Shown: positions 1-7,093 of the stretch, one piece after another | How positions within the stretch are numbered: position 1 is the stretch's first letter | Layout of the letters: each line of letters opens with the position of its first letter | Assembly: GCA_031288215.1 (NCBI GenBank) | Contig: JAITRV010000241.1 | Location: 1 to 18,198, forward strand | DNA length: 18,198 nucleotides | From: Spirochaetaceae bacterium | Lineage (GTDB): Bacteria > Spirochaetota > Spirochaetia > Treponematales > Breznakiellaceae | Reading direction: 5' to 3' | Notes under the pieces: model-generated | Databases searched by the model: none | Told to the model about the DNA's origin: nothing | Seen by the model: the letters and a program-made list of their open reading frames with translations, nothing else | Made by a program: the position numbers and the translations under genes

Positions 1-122
1 TAAATCGCTTTGGCTTCGGCACGGTTCTCACTGCTTGCCCATATTGAGTCACCCGGCTGCTTGGACAGCGTTTCCATCGTCCTCACAAACCGCTTTTCCA
101 GCCGTGCCTCGTTGAAATCCAC
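1..122 (-). CDS. IS4-family (Tn5-like) transposase, N-terminal fragment
   Basis: The reverse strand from 122 to the window edge reads as an open frame with residues such as DFNEARLEKRF, METLSKQPGDSIWAS and NRAEAKAIY. This matches the N-terminal DNA-binding region of Tn5/IS4-type transposases, where a 'D-x-R-L-x-K-R' helix is followed by 'S..P..SI..A......AEAKA.YRF' (family knowledge). The catalytic DDE domain lies beyond the window. There is no ATG: an in-frame TAA sits at 135-137 and the first usable start is GTG at 122, 15 nt after a strong AGGAGG. The spacing is long, so the start may be decayed and the copy could be a pseudogene. Only about 40 residues are visible, so subgroup and intactness cannot be judged. 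Confidence 0.72.
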   Translation of the reverse strand, partial: MDFNEARLEKRFVRTMETLSKQPGDSIWASSENRAEAKAI

Positions 123-391
123 ATCCGCAAATTCTTACCTCCTTATTGAAACTTTCCCCTCCTGACATAACGCCCTCCCAAATATTCGCTCATTGTACCA
201 TGGTTTTTAGGAAAAGGGGGAAATTTATGGGTCAAGTTTAGCGTTCGTGGCGGGCGGCTTCGTAGCAATTTTTACGGCGCAGGTATAAAAAGTCATGGTT
301 TTACATAACAGGTCTGTTTACGCGCTGAGATATAAAGTAATCCTTTCCCCTTTGTTTCATCCGTCAAGAAAAAAAACGCGATCCCTGTTGC
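123..391. other. non-coding stretch between IS4-type transposase and the VWA gene
   Basis: No credible gene is seen here. On the minus strand it holds the transposase leader: AGGAGG just before the frame, and a TACAAT -10-like hexamer at 192-197 without a good -35. The sequence at about 221-240 (AAATTTATGGGTCAAGTTTA) is where the outer end of the insertion sequence could lie, but the opposite end is outside the window, so no inverted repeat can be confirmed. Downstream of the VWA gene stop (392-394) the minus strand shows a run of eight T (complement of 369-376) after GC-rich sequence. This could serve as a weak terminator, but I see no convincing stem. Confidence 0.4.
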
Positions 392-2350
392 TTAAACACC
401 CGGGACGTGGATGGAATTAAGCAGGCGGTTCAGGGCCATCAGGGGATCCTCGTACTGGTCTATCCGCAGGATAAGCTCGTATTGCTTTTCTGAAACAAGG
501 CGGATGGGGATGCCGACACAATCCTGGAGGGGCTGGGAACCGAGATCGGGAAAAAACTCGGGTTTTCGGGGTATGAAGGCGCATTGCCGGCCGTCATTGC
601 GGATTTCCGCGATCCCCGCAGGGATGGGGACCAGAAAGATCAGAAAATCCGAGTTTCCGCCCCCTACGGAAAAACCGTAGCCCTGCTTCACCGCGTGGAT
701 ATTGCGTCTTCCTATGTTGGTGCTCTGATCCTCCACAAAGAGGGACAGCATGGGGGGGCTGCTATAGTCGTCGTGGCCGGTATCGTTCCCGTCCTTGGGG
801 GGGATTTTGGGGGATATTGGTATCCTGGTCCGCTGCCGGCGCGCCGCATAATCCGCCAAGAGGAGGGCCCCCTGTTTGACCTCCTCCTCCCGTCTTTTTT
901 CGATTTCCCGGAAGATCGGCCCGTGAGGCTGGGCCGCATAGGCGATGACCCGGTTGGGCGAGTTCCGCAGCCGTCTTACCATCATGAGGATGACGAATCC
1001 CGTTGTAAGAAAGACCACCAGCAGGGACCCGGCTATCAGGGGCATGGGTAATCGGGGGGCCGCTCCCTCCTCCGGCTGCCCTTGAAACGCCGGCCGGGCC
1101 GGGGTCTTGGCCGCCGGGACCACCGGCTGAGCCGGTGCCTGGGCCGTAGGAGCCTGGGCCGGCGGGGCAGCCGGGCGATCCGGTGTCTGAGCCGTGGAGG
1201 CTTGAGCCGGCGGGGTGGCCGGGCGGGCTGGTGGCTGAGCCGTGGGGGCTTGGGCCGGCGGGGTAGCCGGACGAGCCGGTGCCTGAGCCGTAGGAGCCTG
1301 GGCCGGCGGGGTAGCCGGGCGGGCTGGTGCCTGGGCTGTGGGGGCCTGAGCCGGCGGGGTGGCCGGGCGGGCTGGTGGCTGCGCCGTGGGGGCTTGGGCC
1401 GGCGGGGTAGCCGGGCGGGCTGGTGCCTGGGCCGGCGGAGTCGCCGGGCGGGCTGGTGCCTGGGCCGTGGGGGCCTGGGCCGGCGGGGTAGCCGGGCGGG
1501 CGGGTGCCTGGGCCGTAGGTGCCTGGGCCGTAGGTGCCTGGGCCGGCGGGGTAGGGGAGCGGGTCGGCCCCTGGGCCACAAGGGTCTGAGCCGGCGGGAC
1601 TGGGAGGCGAATCGGCCCCTGGACTGCGGGAGCCTGAGCCGGGGGGGCTTGGGCCGGCGGGGCAGCCGGGCGGGCGGGTGCCTGAGCCGTAGGTGCCTGG
1701 GCCGGCGGGGCAGCCGGGCGGGCAGGTGCCTTGGCCGTAGGGGCTTGGGCCGGCGGGGTCGCCGGGCGGGCCGGTGCCTGCGCTGTTTGGGCCGGGGGCA
1801 TCCGGGGCCTGCCGGAGGAGGGGCCGGTTCCCGTTATGGGGGCCGGGACGAAGTAGAAGTCCGTGCCAAGCCGGCTGAGCCGGGCGGCGGTTTCGGACAT
1901 ACGGGCTTGGAGGGCCGCCCCGTCCCGGGACAGTCCGGAGACAAGGACCATCTTTTTTTGCCGGGCCCCGGGGATGGAGGCCGCATAGCTTTCCCCATAG
2001 GCCAGGGCCCGGAGAATATCCGCCGAGGGGTCCAGGGGATACATGAGGAACAGCCGGCCTATGATGGTTTCCACATCCCCCCGGGCCGCAATACGGCGGC
2101 TGATTTCCAGCCGGGGGGCGTCGGAAAAGGAGATCAGGTGAAAGGTATCCCCGATCCGCAGGAATTCTTTGAGGAAGGCCCCGGTCACATAGTCGAGAAC
2201 GTTTTCATATGAACCGCTCATACCGGCGGAGGTATCCATAAGGAGGATCAGATCAATGGGGTTTTCTTGAGCCGGGGCAAAGCCGATCGTGTATAAGAAA
2301 AACAAGAAAACACCCGCCTTTCTTCTTATTTTCAACTTTACCGCGCCCAA
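392..2350 (-). CDS. VWA-domain membrane protein with Pro/Ala repeat linker and FHA-like C-terminal domain
   Basis: The 652-residue protein starts at TTG (2350) behind AAGGGGA, 36 bp after greA, so it is probably co-transcribed with greA. In order: a signal peptide (1-28, cut near APAQ-E); a von Willebrand A domain (about 32-170) beginning LILLMDTSAGMS; a Pro/Ala-rich low-complexity region (about 184-425) with 14 PPAQ blocks of a roughly 16-residue unit; a membrane span (about 436-457) followed by basic residues RRLRN; a charged segment; and a C-terminal beta-rich domain (about 534-632, IGRR...SVGGGNSDF) that resembles a divergent FHA fold. Predicted topology puts the VWA domain and linker outside the cytoplasmic membrane and the FHA-like domain inside. 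The MIDAS metal site looks degenerate: D39-x-S41-x-G43 instead of DxSxS, and the usual Thr and second Asp are not evident. Function unknown; a surface-to-cytoplasm adaptor is inference. Confidence 0.8.
   Translation of the reverse strand: MGAVKLKIRRKAGVFLFFLYTIGFAPAQENPIDLILLMDTSAGMSGSYENVLDYVTGAFLKEFLRIGDTFHLISFSDAPRLEISRRIAARGDVETIIGRLFLMYPLDPSADILRALAYGESYAASIPGARQKKMVLVSGLSRDGAALQARMSETAARLSRLGTDFYFVPAPITGTGPSSGRPRMPPAQTAQAPARPATPPAQAPTAKAPARPAAPPAQAPTAQAPARPAAPPAQAPPAQAPAVQGPIRLPVPPAQTLVAQGPTRSPTPPAQAPTAQAPTAQAPARPATPPAQAPTAQAPARPATPPAQAPARPATPPAQAPTAQPPARPATPPAQAPTAQAPARPATPPAQAPTAQAPARPATPPAQAPTAQPPARPATPPAQASTAQTPDRPAAPPAQAPTAQAPAQPVVPAAKTPARPAFQGQPEEGAAPRLPMPLIAGSLLVVFLTTGFVILMMVRRLRNSPNRVIAYAAQPHGPIFREIEKRREEEVKQGALLLADYAARRQRTRIPISPKIPPKDGNDTGHDDYSSPPMLSLFVEDQSTNIGRRNIHAVKQGYGFSVGGGNSDFLIFLVPIPAGIAEIRNDGRQCAFIPRKPEFFPDLGSQPLQDCVGIPIRLVSEKQYELILRIDQYEDPLMALNRLLNSIHVPGV
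1076..1801 (-). repeat. in-frame Pro/Ala repeat tract inside the VWA gene
   Basis: A 48-bp unit encoding roughly PARPATPPAQAPTAQA is repeated imperfectly, with 14 PPAQ cores. One unit is shortened (PPAQAPARP) and another carries an extra APTAQ, which is the pattern expected from slippage or unequal recombination. The GC-rich repeat keeps several other frames open on both strands, so the long opposite-strand open frames here are artefacts. The tract probably forms an extended, cell-wall- or periplasm-spanning stalk (inference). Confidence 0.9.
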
Positions 2351-2386
2351 TATACAGGTCCCCTTACCAGCGGATAGGGTTCTCCG

Positions 2387-5071
2387 CTAAAGAACAACCG
2401 CCTCAATACGTTCAACGGTATAGGATATCTTCTCATTATTGATAGAAAAATCAAAATCTTCCCCCACCTTTTTATTTAAGATTGCCCCTCCCAAGGGAGA
2501 AAGGTAGGAAATGATCAGGTTTTCCGGGGCCGATTCCCAGGGGCCGAGGATGGTATACTCCTCTTTTCTGCCGGCGGAGTTGTTGGACAGGGTAACCTTG
2601 GTTCCGAAGGATACCCGGCTGGTGTTGACGCCGGCGGGATCGAAGAGCTGGGCCCGTTCAATCTCTTCTTTGAGTTTTGCCACCGTGGAATTGAGGAGTT
2701 CCTGTTTTTCCTTGGCCGCCTTGTATTCCGCATTCTCCCGGAGGTCCCCCAGGGAAAGGGCAAAGGCGATTTCCTTGGAATTGGCGGGAACCTCCACATC
2801 CATGATATGCTGAAGGTAGCGCTGTTTTTCTTCGTACTTGGCGGCGGTAACCATAAGCCCCCGGGAAACCTTCTTCTCCGCTTCCCCGAAAAATTTAAAG
2901 TCCGGGTCCCGGTCCAGGATGCGGCTGCGGAGCTTTAACTTATCCGCCGGGTCCAGATCCTTGACATCGTCAAGCAGGGTAAAGATCCGGATAATCGTAT
3001 CCGTATCGGCCTGATCGATAAAAGCATCCAGGGTCCCCTCCTTAAAGAGGATCGTATAAACCTGCTTATTTACCTTGCGGTTTTCGGAGGTATCCCGGTG
3101 ATTTTCTATTTCCCGGTAACTTATATCCAGGATATGGATCAGGGTAAGGAGTTGTTTTTCCGGCGGGATCGCCGCCTTTTCAAACCATGCCTCATGCTTC
3201 GTGTTCTTATAGAACCATACCACCGCTTCCCGGTATTCCCGGTAATTTTCAAAACAGTACTGGACCAGGGAAACCAGTTTATCCTCGTATCCTTCCCTGA
3301 TCAGGTTGACGATGATCGAATTGGAAATCGCATAGGGGAGGAGTTTGATATAGATGTCCGGCCAGGAGGGAACGAAAAGCTGGAGGTGCCGGAGGAATTC
3401 TTCCTTTAATCTGGTGTCCTTTAAGTTCAAAAACAGGGCCGGCACGTCCTCAATGCCGTCGAAGATGTCGAGAAAGTTCAACTGAAGCCCCGCCCCCAGG
3501 AGGGGATACTTGCCGGCCAGTTCCTTAAGCAGGAGGTAGGAGGCCATCACCTGTTCGTTCACCTGGCTGTAGGAACGGAGGTAGGCCGTAAAATAGCCGA
3601 GCATTTCGGTAAAATACTCCGAATCCACTTCCACATCCTTTTGGGCGGCGTAGTTCCGTATGGTCAGGACCCGGTCAAAGAAGTTCCGTTCCGCCTTGAA
3701 TTCGTTGTAGAGTTTTTCTTCGATACTGATGGGCCGCTCCCGGACCGTAAAGATGTCGATGTTTTCGGGGCTCACCCCAAAGGAGGGGTCCGATTTGAGG
3801 ATATCCCGGATCTTTGAACTCCAGGCGGTCCATTCCCCGGGGGATAAGACCGAAGGGACCAGTTCCGCCTTGATCCGTTTAATGTCGCAGGAATTGTTAA
3901 AGCTCCGGATCACCGTCCGCAGGGCCCATTCGGGCTCGCTCTTCACCCGGTCGTGGAGCTTCTCTTTTTTCTGGGTGGCCTTTAAGACCCAGATATGGTT
4001 CTTCGCGAGGGTTTGCAGGGCATTGACCGCCATTTTAAGGGACATGGAATGGCTGCGCTTTTTGGCAAAGTCGATGGTTATCTCATCCCCCTGAACCGCG
4101 GCGATCCGTCCCACCCCCCAGGTCCGGTGGTGCACAAAATTCCCCTTGTCAAAGGCGATGTGCTTCTCGAAATCCTGAATGGCCTCATGGATGTTCCGCC
4201 AGCTCTGGGTAAGATTAGAAATCCGGATATACTCCTCAAGCTGGCTGTGGCTTGCGTACTTCTGCCGGAAACATTCGGTAATCTCCTTCCGGGCCAGGGA
4301 GTCCCGCTCATCGTACTGGAGAATCAGCTTGAGGATAGTGATGGCGGTGTTGATGTCCCCCCGTTGTTTGCAGGAGTTGTAAACATCCCCCAGGAGGAGG
4401 ACCGCCTTCTCTTCGCTGACGGTTTTGGCGATCTTCTTCTGAACGTGGAGGAAGAAATCAATGTCCTCGGGACAGTATTCTAAGAGTTTCAGCCAGATCT
4501 CCCGGACATTGGTAAAAGTTCCCTTGTTGATATAGCGGTGGAGGGATTTTTTGAAATAATCCACCGCCGCTTCAACCTGGACTTTCTTTTCGTAGTATTC
4601 CCCCAGGGACTTGGCCAGATCCGCCTCTTCAAAATCGACCTTGACCAGCCGTTCCCAGACGCCGTAGACCGCGTCCTCTTCATTCTCGTTCCGGTAACAG
4701 TCCGCCAGGGTCCGCAGGGCGAATTTTGATTCCCCGTAATCGAGAATCCGCTCGCAGAGGTATTTGACGATATTCCACTTATGGTTATCCACAAAGATGG
4801 TAACCAGGGTAACCAGGGCGGAATCGTCGATAAGCTGCCGGGAAAGGGCGATCATCCCCGAGATATAGAGGGCGATGATGCTGTTTTTCGTATGAACCAA
4901 ATGCTCGTCACAGAGTTTTTTGAGTTCATCGTATATCCGTCCTTCCCGGGCATTTTTCAGGACCGTATCCAGATCTTTGAACTGATTGGTTGAATAATTG
5001 CTCAACGTGGCCCTGGTCCACTTCTCTTCGTTCAGCATTTCCTGTACATTTTTCAGGAGATTTTCAGACAT
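2387..5071 (-). CDS. greA: long spirochaete-type transcription elongation factor GreA
   Basis: The 894-residue protein starts at ATG behind TAAGGAG with 7-nt spacing. The last 144 residues (from about 751) are a recognisable GreA: an N-terminal coiled coil with the tip GDLRENAEYKAAKE (D776 and E779 match the acidic residues that reach the RNA polymerase active site in E. coli GreA) and a C-terminal FKBP-like domain with SPLGGAILNKKVGE. GreA stimulates cleavage of backtracked RNA. The upstream 750 residues are helical and TPR-like over about 60-300, with a small beta module near 308-350 (WGVGRI...GDEITIDF) that recalls a KOW/CarD-like fold, then more helical sequence. Ordinary GreA is about 158 residues; long forms are known in Borrelia, Treponema and Chlamydia. 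What the extension does is unknown; a docking platform for polymerase or other factors is inference. Confidence 0.93.
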   Translation of the reverse strand: MSENLLKNVQEMLNEEKWTRATLSNYSTNQFKDLDTVLKNAREGRIYDELKKLCDEHLVHTKNSIIALYISGMIALSRQLIDDSALVTLVTIFVDNHKWNIVKYLCERILDYGESKFALRTLADCYRNENEEDAVYGVWERLVKVDFEEADLAKSLGEYYEKKVQVEAAVDYFKKSLHRYINKGTFTNVREIWLKLLEYCPEDIDFFLHVQKKIAKTVSEEKAVLLLGDVYNSCKQRGDINTAITILKLILQYDERDSLARKEITECFRQKYASHSQLEEYIRISNLTQSWRNIHEAIQDFEKHIAFDKGNFVHHRTWGVGRIAAVQGDEITIDFAKKRSHSMSLKMAVNALQTLAKNHIWVLKATQKKEKLHDRVKSEPEWALRTVIRSFNNSCDIKRIKAELVPSVLSPGEWTAWSSKIRDILKSDPSFGVSPENIDIFTVRERPISIEEKLYNEFKAERNFFDRVLTIRNYAAQKDVEVDSEYFTEMLGYFTAYLRSYSQVNEQVMASYLLLKELAGKYPLLGAGLQLNFLDIFDGIEDVPALFLNLKDTRLKEEFLRHLQLFVPSWPDIYIKLLPYAISNSIIVNLIREGYEDKLVSLVQYCFENYREYREAVVWFYKNTKHEAWFEKAAIPPEKQLLTLIHILDISYREIENHRDTSENRKVNKQVYTILFKEGTLDAFIDQADTDTIIRIFTLLDDVKDLDPADKLKLRSRILDRDPDFKFFGEAEKKVSRGLMVTAAKYEEKQRYLQHIMDVEVPANSKEIAFALSLGDLRENAEYKAAKEKQELLNSTVAKLKEEIERAQLFDPAGVNTSRVSFGTKVTLSNNSAGRKEEYTILGPWESAPENLIISYLSPLGGAILNKKVGEDFDFSINNEKISYTVERIEAVVL

Positions 5072-5112
5072 CTCGTACTCCTTACCCCATGGGGCGTTGT
5101 ATAAATGGGTAC

Positions 5113-5132
5113 AAATTTAACATACTAAATTT
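5113..5132. promoter_or_regulatory. AT-rich perfect inverted repeat before greA (possible operator)
   Basis: AAATTTA and TAAATTT arms of 7 bp are separated by ACATAC, just upstream of a minus-strand TATACA -10-like hexamer at 5098-5103. Size and position fit a dimeric repressor site over the greA promoter. No regulator is identified. Confidence 0.35.
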
Positions 5133-5244
5133 CCCCCTTCCGCGTCTTTGATCGGCAAAACGCTGCCGAAAAAACGCCCATACCGGGAAACCTGCCGGTT
5201 TTTTGCCCAAAACCGCCCGATATATGATAAATCATACATTCGGA

Positions 5245-5282
5245 CCCCGCAGGTTCCCCCAACAGACTGCGGGGATTTTTTT
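5245..5282 (+). terminator. rho-independent terminator-like hairpin, plus orientation
   Basis: The arms CCCCGCAG (5245-5252) and CTGCGGGG (5267-5274) flank a 14-nt loop and are followed by A and T7 (5276-5282), the classic layout for plus-strand termination. Both neighbouring genes are on the minus strand. In that direction the stem is followed by TCCGAATG, not a T tract. A second, overlapping inverted repeat joins GGATTTTTTT (5273-5282) with AAAAAAATCC (5290-5299), so the element could switch between two folds. Confidence 0.55.
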
Positions 5283-5314
5283 CAGAAGCAAAAAAATCCG
5301 CCGGTACCAGGCTG

Positions 5315-6274
5315 TTAATGCATATACCGTTCATATATTTCCGGATTGAGGATCTTTATTTTCAGCATGGTTTCTTCAATAAGACCAGGATCCTCCCTGA
5401 TATTTTCATAATGATCGATCAACCAGAAATACCGGTTGATGAGCCGGGGAATGAGCAGGGAAACCGTCTCAGGAGAGCCGCGGACTTCATTTTCCAGGGA
5501 AAAGATCGACTGTTTCAAACGCCCCAATTCGACGGATTTCAGTTCCCGCTTGACCGAAAACACCCCAAAGAGGCGCCCGTAAATGGGAATCCACTCCAAA
5601 AGCGCCTGGCCGGAATGTCCGGTCTCCTTTACCCGTTCCGCCAGCCGCAGGATCAGTTCCGATTCCATGGATCTGAGGTTCACCCCCTGGGGATCCGTAA
5701 AGAACGCCTCCCGGAAGAGCACCTTGGCAATCCTCGTCTCCTCCAGCAGGGCGTTGACATCCGCCAGTTCCGAGAGGCTCTCCCCGTCCTCCCGCTTAAA
5801 CCGGGCGGCCTGCTCCAGGTACTTCAGGGCCTCCTCATAGTTCCCCACCCCCTTGTAACAACGGCCCACCTGGAGCAGCAAGCCCGGATCATGCTGGTTT
5901 ACCCCATCCCCCAGGATATCCTCGAAGGATTGGAGGGCGGCGGAGAAGACAAAACGCCGGATGGCATAGAGGCAGGCGTCGTACCCTTCCCCGATACGAT
6001 CCAAAAAGTTATAAAAAGCTTTCCATTGGGAAAGAATAAAGCCTCCCTTATCGTAGGGATCGTGAAAATCCGCCAGTTGTTTGATCCGTTCAAGCCACCA
6101 ATTCAGGCATTTTTGTCCGTACACCACCTCGGGATTATCATAATCCAGACTCAGGGCTTCGTCCAAGACCCGGAGCGCTTCGGCGGCGTCTGAGGATTTC
6201 AGCTTGTCGTAGGCCTTTTGAATAAGAGCCTGAACCGATGTTTCCATATTCATGACTTGATTAGGTTTCCACAT
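5315..6274 (-). CDS. cytoplasmic tetratricopeptide-repeat protein
   Basis: The 319-residue protein has no signal peptide or membrane span. TPR-like helical pairs are visible at about 13-60 (AYDKLKSSDAAEALRVLDEA) and about 128-200 (GRCYKGVGNYEEALKYLEQA, then ALLEETRIAKVLFREAF). The rest is helical with no recognised catalytic motif, so a scaffold or adaptor role is the safest reading. The start is uncertain: ATG at 6274 has no Shine-Dalgarno sequence, and in-frame ATGs follow at 6253 and 6247. A minus-strand TATAAT lies only 10 nt before 6274, so the mRNA would be nearly leaderless or translation begins at an inner ATG. It precedes greA in the same direction, 240 bp apart, and is divergent from rpe. 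Exact function not recognised. Confidence 0.75.
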   Translation of the reverse strand: MWKPNQVMNMETSVQALIQKAYDKLKSSDAAEALRVLDEALSLDYDNPEVVYGQKCLNWWLERIKQLADFHDPYDKGGFILSQWKAFYNFLDRIGEGYDACLYAIRRFVFSAALQSFEDILGDGVNQHDPGLLLQVGRCYKGVGNYEEALKYLEQAARFKREDGESLSELADVNALLEETRIAKVLFREAFFTDPQGVNLRSMESELILRLAERVKETGHSGQALLEWIPIYGRLFGVFSVKRELKSVELGRLKQSIFSLENEVRGSPETVSLLIPRLINRYFWLIDHYENIREDPGLIEETMLKIKILNPEIYERYMH

Positions 6275-6368
6275 TCTGGTAAAAATTATAGATTTTATAC
6301 TATACTATTTTTGACCTTCTTTACAAGGCCCCCGGAAGGGGGGTAGAGTTTATTTTTAGGGAGGACGA
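6275..6368. promoter_or_regulatory. divergent promoter region, TPR gene (-) / rpe operon (+)
   Basis: An AT-rich core holds a minus-strand TATAAT (complement of 6285-6290) for the TPR gene and two overlapping plus-strand TATACT hexamers (6296-6301 and 6301-6306) for rpe. Neither direction has a good -35. The rpe leader then carries a GC hairpin and the ribosome-binding site GGAGG four nt before the ATG. Confidence 0.45.
6329..6342 (+). other. GNRA-capped hairpin in the rpe leader
   Basis: CCCCC (6329-6333), the tetraloop GGAA and GGGGG (6338-6342) form a short, very stable RNA hairpin about 26 nt before the rpe start. There is no T7 tract directly after it, so it is more likely a 5'-end stabiliser or a weak attenuator than a terminator (inference). 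Confidence 0.45.
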
Positions 6369-7028
6369 ATGAAAGATTGTATTATTGCGCCGTCGGTGCT
6401 TTCGGCGAATTTTTCCAATATGGCGGCGGCGGCGGCGGATATTAACGCCTCCGGGGCCCAGTGGGTTCATCTGGATGTGATGGACGGCAAATTTGTTCCC
6501 AACCTCACCTTCGGCCCCAAAATGGCCCAGGACCTCCGCCCCCTTTCTCCCCTGATCTTCGATGTGCACCTCATGGTCTACGAGCCGGAGGCCCTGATCG
6601 GGGAATTTGCCCGGGCCGGGGCGGATTATATCACCTTCCACACCGAGGCGGCGGTTCATTCCCACCGCCTGCTCCAGTCCATCCACAGCCTGGGGAAGAA
6701 GGCGGGGATAAGCATCGTCCCCTCCACCCCGGTAAGCCTTATCGAAGAACTCCTGCCCTTTGTGGACCTCGTGCTGGTGATGACCGTCAATCCCGGATTT
6801 GGGGGGCAGACCATCATCCCCGAATGCCTTGAGAAGGTAAAAAAGCTGAAAATGCTCCGGGAAAAGGGGAATTGGCCCTTCCTCCTCTCCGTTGACGGGG
6901 GAATAAACGAGACTACCGCCTCCCGCGCCCGGGAAGCGGGGGTGGATGTGATGGTTGCGGGGGCCGCCTTCTTCAATGCCCCGGATAAAAGCGCCCTGGT
7001 ACGCCGCTTAAAGGGGCATGAGGCATGA
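6369..7028 (+). CDS. rpe: ribulose-phosphate 3-epimerase
   Basis: The 219-residue protein is a full-length (beta/alpha)8-barrel epimerase that interconverts D-ribulose 5-phosphate and D-xylulose 5-phosphate in the pentose phosphate pathway (EC 5.1.3.1). All signature blocks are present: APSVLSANF near the N-terminus, HLDVMDGKFVPNLTFGP (H34 and D36 metal/acid-base), DVHLMV (H67), VMTVNPGFGGQ (phosphate loop) and SVDGGIN (D176, catalytic). Length equals the family norm. The start has GGGAGGA just upstream. It is the first gene of a four-gene plus-strand operon whose other members are envelope proteins, an association without obvious metabolic logic. With prs nearby it makes a small pentose-phosphate/PRPP neighbourhood. 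Confidence 0.97.
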   Translation: MKDCIIAPSVLSANFSNMAAAAADINASGAQWVHLDVMDGKFVPNLTFGPKMAQDLRPLSPLIFDVHLMVYEPEALIGEFARAGADYITFHTEAAVHSHRLLQSIHSLGKKAGISIVPSTPVSLIEELLPFVDLVLVMTVNPGFGGQTIIPECLEKVKKLKMLREKGNWPFLLSVDGGINETTASRAREAGVDVMVAGAAFFNAPDKSALVRRLKGHEA

Positions 7029-7093
7029 AAATTCTAATCCGGGGCGGTTTTTTTGCCGAAAAAAGGGAGAGGAGTAAGGTGGATGAAAAATAA
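7025..7093 (+). CDS. possible 22-codon linking ORF between rpe and the TPR gene
   Basis: An ATG at 7025 overlaps the rpe stop as ATGA. It opens a 22-codon frame (MKILIRGGFFAEKRERSKVD, then EK) that stops at 7091-7093, 11 bp inside the next gene, whose start is at 7083. Both ends sit in the classic positions for translational coupling. It could carry ribosomes from rpe across the 54-bp gap. There is no own Shine-Dalgarno beyond the end of rpe, no family resemblance, and chance is possible. Confidence 0.25.
   Translation: MKILIRGGFFAEKRERSKVDEK

Larger units (their letters stand above)
5075..5314. other. hairpin-rich intergenic region upstream of greA
   Basis: This 240-bp gap separates two minus-strand genes and carries several inverted repeats: AAATTTA/TAAATTT (5113-5132), TCGGCA/TGCCGA (about 5153-5170), ACCGG/CCGGT followed by T6 in the plus direction (5182-5204), TATGAT/ATCATA (about 5223-5236) and the terminator-like hairpin at 5245-5282. 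A weak greA -10 candidate (TATACA on the minus strand, 5098-5103) lies about 27 nt before the greA start. On the plus strand TTGTAT (5097-5102) and CATACT (5121-5126), 18 nt apart, could form a promoter for a short transcript ending at 5282; this is weak and only suggestive. A 69-codon minus-strand open frame across this gap has no family resemblance and overlaps the hairpins, so I do not call it. Confidence 0.45.

Noticed and set aside
1082..2212. 376-codon plus-strand open frame opposite the VWA gene
   Set aside because: It is kept open by the GC-rich Pro/Ala repeat; the translation is Gly/Arg/Ser low complexity with no domain, whereas the minus-strand frame has signal peptide, VWA and membrane span.
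5125..5334. 69-codon minus-strand ORF in the greA upstream region
   Set aside because: It runs through hairpins and the end of the TPR gene and shows no recognisable family or good ribosome-binding site.
7029..7082. terminator between rpe and the TPR gene
   Set aside because: The T7 run has only a 3-bp GGC/GCC stem around it, with the T run in the loop and not after the stem, so termination is unlikely and the genes are probably co-transcribed.
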